DNA of 10,605 nt, taken from Zancudomyces culisetae (lineage: Eukaryota; Kickxellomycota; Harpellomycetes; Harpellales; Legeriomycetaceae). The notes beneath the pieces are model-generated. The model was given only the letters and a program-made list of their open reading frames with translations. It made no database searches and was not told the DNA's origin. The first letter of the stretch is position 1, and every line of letters begins with the position of its first letter. A program made the translations under genes and the position numbers. The stretch spans positions 1-10,605 of the forward strand of contig LSSK01001504.1 of assembly GCA_001969505.1 (NCBI GenBank), in the 5' to 3' direction. Positions 8,838 through 10,605 of the stretch are shown one piece after another.

Positions 8838-9058
8838 CAAGTATGTTTAGTACCATTTTGATTTTTTGTACTACACAGGCCATAAAATTTTAATGGCTTT
8901 TTTTTTTTGGACAACGGACAATTTCCATCTAGCGGGCTTTTGAAAAATGAGAATAATAAATAGAGGTTATTCAGGACTTTGGACTAAAATGGAAAAATAT
9001 TTTCTCTTTATTTTTAAAAACAGTTAAAGCTGACTAAAGAAAAAGAAATCAAAGAAAC

Positions 9059-10444
9059 AGTAAGTATCAACAACATCAAGTTATAATAATACTTTTAATC
9101 TGAGGGGAGGGTGGAGGGGGTGTTGTTGACGGGGTAGCTATTTGATCAAAGACTAAACAAAATAAACACATTAAATGAATAGTGGTGGGAAAAGTATCAA
9201 TTTTCGAAGAGGCTAAGGCAGTCCCCGCAGACGCAATCCTTAAGGTAGCTGTAATGTACAATGCTGATACTAGTAGTCAAAAGGTAGACTTGGGAATAGG
9301 AGCATACCGTGACAGCCAGGGAAAGCCATGGGTGTTGCCAGTTGTGGAAAAAGCAGAAAAAATACTTCTGGAACAGAGGGGAAGAAATCATGAGTACAAT
9401 CCAGTGATGGGAGATGCAGGATTACTAAAGGGAGCAGCACGAATAATGTTTGGAGAGGGAAGCAAAGTGTTGGAAGAGAACCGGGTATGTAGTATCCAAA
9501 CAGTCTCAGGAACAGGTGGACTCAGTGTAGCCGCTGCATTCTTGAAAACAGTATACCCTGGAGTGAAGAAAGCATACGCATCAAACCCAACATGGGGAAA
9601 CCACAAGAATATAATGGAAACATTTGGTATGGAATATGGTCAATACTCATACTGGAACAAGGCAACAAAGGGGTTGGATTATGAAGGAATGATTAGAGAT
9701 ATCCACAGCATGGAAGATAGATCAATTGTCATTCTGCATGCATGTGCACACAACCCAACTGGAGTAGACCCAACAAGACAACAATGGGACGGGATTGCAC
9801 AAGCAATAAAAGCAAAGGGTCACTTTGTAATCTTTGACACTGCATACCAAGGATTCGCAACAGGTAACCTTGACGATGATGCATGGGCTATACGCCGATT
9901 TATAGAGGCCTACGATATGGAGATGATAGTAACACAGTCATTTGCCAAGAATATGGGGTTGTACGGTGAGCGTTGTGGTGTATTGCATGTTGTTTCTGCC
10001 AATGCCCAAGTATCTCAAACCATTGTCAGCTCCAATTTGGCCAAATCTAGTCGATCAATTATCAGTTCTGCACCCAGATACTGTGGAGCCATTGCATCAA
10101 TTGTACTCAACACACCAGAGCTGTTTGCTGAATGGAAGCAGGACTGTTTGAACCTCGAAATGAGTGCACGTATTCACAAGATGCGAAAGCTGCTGTTGCA
10201 TAATTTGGTGAAGTTGGGAGCTAAAGAAGAGGAGTGGAGCCACATCACCAGCCAAATCGGCATGTTTAGCTTTACAGGGCTGAATGAACAACAAGTCGAT
10301 ATTTTGATCAAGAAATACCACATTTATTTGACTAGTAACGGAAGAATTTCAGTTGCCGGGCTTAATGAAGGAAATGTTGAGTATGTAGCCAAGGCCATCT
10401 ATGAAGTTTCAACATCTACAACTATTCAAAAATCAAACATCTGA
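9059..10444 (+). CDS. AAT2: Aspartate aminotransferase, cytosolic type (class I, PLP-dependent)
   Basis: The enzyme exchanges the amino group between aspartate plus 2-oxoglutarate and oxaloacetate plus glutamate, linking nitrogen metabolism and the malate-aspartate shuttle. The body is one exon (9183-10444). The frame runs back to a TGA at 9176-9178 without an ATG, yet alignment places the start only a few residues before SIFEEAKAVPADAI. The best model takes the A at 9059 before a GTAAGT donor and joins it to TG after the TAG acceptor at 9182. This gives ATG GTG GGA and a 420-residue protein with no targeting presequence. Aspartate aminotransferase residues are present: GIGAYRD, Y72 in NHEYNP, VSGTGGL, W138 in NPTWGNH, N191 in HNPTGVDP, D219 and Y222 in FDTAYQGFATG, the PLP lysine K256 in SFAKNMGLYGERCG, R264, R291, and R388 in NGRISVAGLNEGNVEYVAKAI. 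The motif after R291, usually SNPP, is SSAP here and appears one residue longer. An alternative to splicing is a one-base error in GGGAAAA after the ATG at 9175. No PTS1 is seen at the C-terminus (KSNI). Confidence 0.93.
9060..9182 (+). other. Intron splitting the aminotransferase start codon (A|TG)
   Basis: The 123-nt intron runs from GTAAGT at 9060-9065 to TAG at 9180-9182, with GACTAAAC near 9151-9158 as a possible branch site. Joining AAACA to TGGTGGG creates an ATG in a strong context (A at -3, G at +4) in exactly the frame of the enzyme. The length and the TAG end match the other introns in the window. Confidence 0.7.
9104..9134 (+). other. Potential G-quadruplex tract in the start-codon intron
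   Basis: Four G-tracts (4, 3, 5 and 4 G) are separated by loops of 1, 4 and 10 nt on the sense strand of an otherwise AT-rich intron. This meets a relaxed G-quadruplex pattern in DNA and pre-mRNA; folding and effect are not shown. Confidence 0.4.
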
Positions 10445-10583
10445 TTTATGTAATTGTTTATTTGTTTATATGCTGGAATAACACTTCTTTATGCGCATAT
10501 GAGAATTATTTTTTTTTAGGATTTAGATTTGAATTCTAGTTATTTTTAACAATAATGAAATGACTATAAAAAAAAAGAGAGGC
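10445..10583 (+). other. 3' flank of the aminotransferase gene
   Basis: AT-rich sequence follows the TGA at 10442-10444, with repeated TTGTTTAT-like elements near 10452-10470 and T-runs that could serve as 3'-end processing signals. No gene is visible. Confidence 0.5.
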
Positions 10584-10605
10584 GGGGGGGGGGGGGGGGG
10601 GGGGG
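10584..10605. other. Terminal 22-nt poly-G run (probable contig-end artefact)
   Basis: The window ends in an uninterrupted run of 22 G right after AGAGAGGC. It is far longer than any other G run here. Two-colour sequencers call G when signal is lost, so an assembly artefact is the simplest reading. Confidence 0.6.

Larger units (their letters stand above)
7511..9058. other. Long intergenic region between the tRNA and the aminotransferase gene
   Basis: About 1.5 kb contains no coding region I can support. Open frames are short, including a minus-strand frame at 8745-8497 with a hydrophobic start and a Lys run but no known motif, and a 30-codon frame at 7816-7908. Long T, C and G homopolymers occur. 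The right-hand 250 bp should be the aminotransferase promoter and 5' untranslated region; it has a Gcn4-like palindrome at 8820-8837 and a T10 tract near 8900. No clear TATA box is seen. Confidence 0.5.

Noticed and set aside
8820-8846. Short coding exon MNQVIHQ followed by a GTATGT donor as the aminotransferase start
   Set aside because: Its phase does not match either acceptor before the conserved frame, and the sequence is better explained as a Gcn4-like palindrome.
8989-9022. First exon MEKYFLFIFKN joined from a GTTAAA donor at 9023
   Set aside because: The phase would work, but the donor is poor and the added hydrophobic residues have no counterpart in the family. The GTAAGT at 9060 is much better.
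9182-9184. GTG as the start codon of the aspartate aminotransferase
   Set aside because: GTG is not a normal start in nuclear genes of fungi. The Met-Val-Gly start it seems to give arises because A|TG is rebuilt by splicing at the same place.

Overview
The window is nuclear DNA from a fungus, most likely a yeast-like ascomycete. It is AT-rich, has short spliceosomal introns (about 87-169 nt), includes a tRNA without an encoded CCA end, and carries four genes with clear fungal relatives. CTG codons sit at conserved leucine positions in all four proteins, so the code is standard and the CUG-Ser and CUG-Ala yeasts are unlikely. Intron density is high for a budding yeast: five introns in one 789-nt coding sequence. 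Every acceptor I place is TAG. An early-diverging Saccharomycotina or a Taphrinomycotina lineage would fit, but I cannot settle it from this sequence.

Layout, left to right. (1) 1-1506, + strand: the tail of an intron, then the last large exon of a CreC/WDR20/Bun62-type WD40 protein, whose 5' end lies outside the window. (2) 1507-3560: about 2 kb with no gene I can support. (3) 3561-4687, + strand: a complete four-exon cystinosin-family (Ers1-like) transporter of 271 aa. Its first intron is best explained as a GC-AG intron. (4) 4688-5251: a gap between convergent genes, holding a tentative small three-exon gene on the minus strand. (5) 6650-5252, minus strand: a complete six-exon eukaryotic cis-prenyltransferase (Rer2/DHDDS type) of 262 aa. 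(6) 7510-7429, minus strand: an intronless tRNA-Leu(CAA) followed by a T-run. (7) 7511-9058: a long intergenic region with a Gcn4-like palindrome near its right end. (8) 9059-10444, + strand: cytosolic-type aspartate aminotransferase of 420 aa. No ATG lies in frame where the protein should start; joining a GTAAGT donor to a TAG acceptor makes an ATG across the splice junction. (9) 10445-10605: 3' flank ending in a pure G run, probably an artefact at a contig end.

The genes do not form a pathway or cluster. They are separate housekeeping functions: deubiquitinase and catabolite-repression signalling, vacuolar cystine export, dolichol synthesis, translation, and aspartate/glutamate metabolism. 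I found no mobile element, CRISPR array, defence or biosynthetic cluster, and no sign of a new multi-gene system. The most interesting points are gene-structure features: the start codon made by splicing (with a G-rich tract in its intron), the GC-AG intron, and the possible unannotated small gene.
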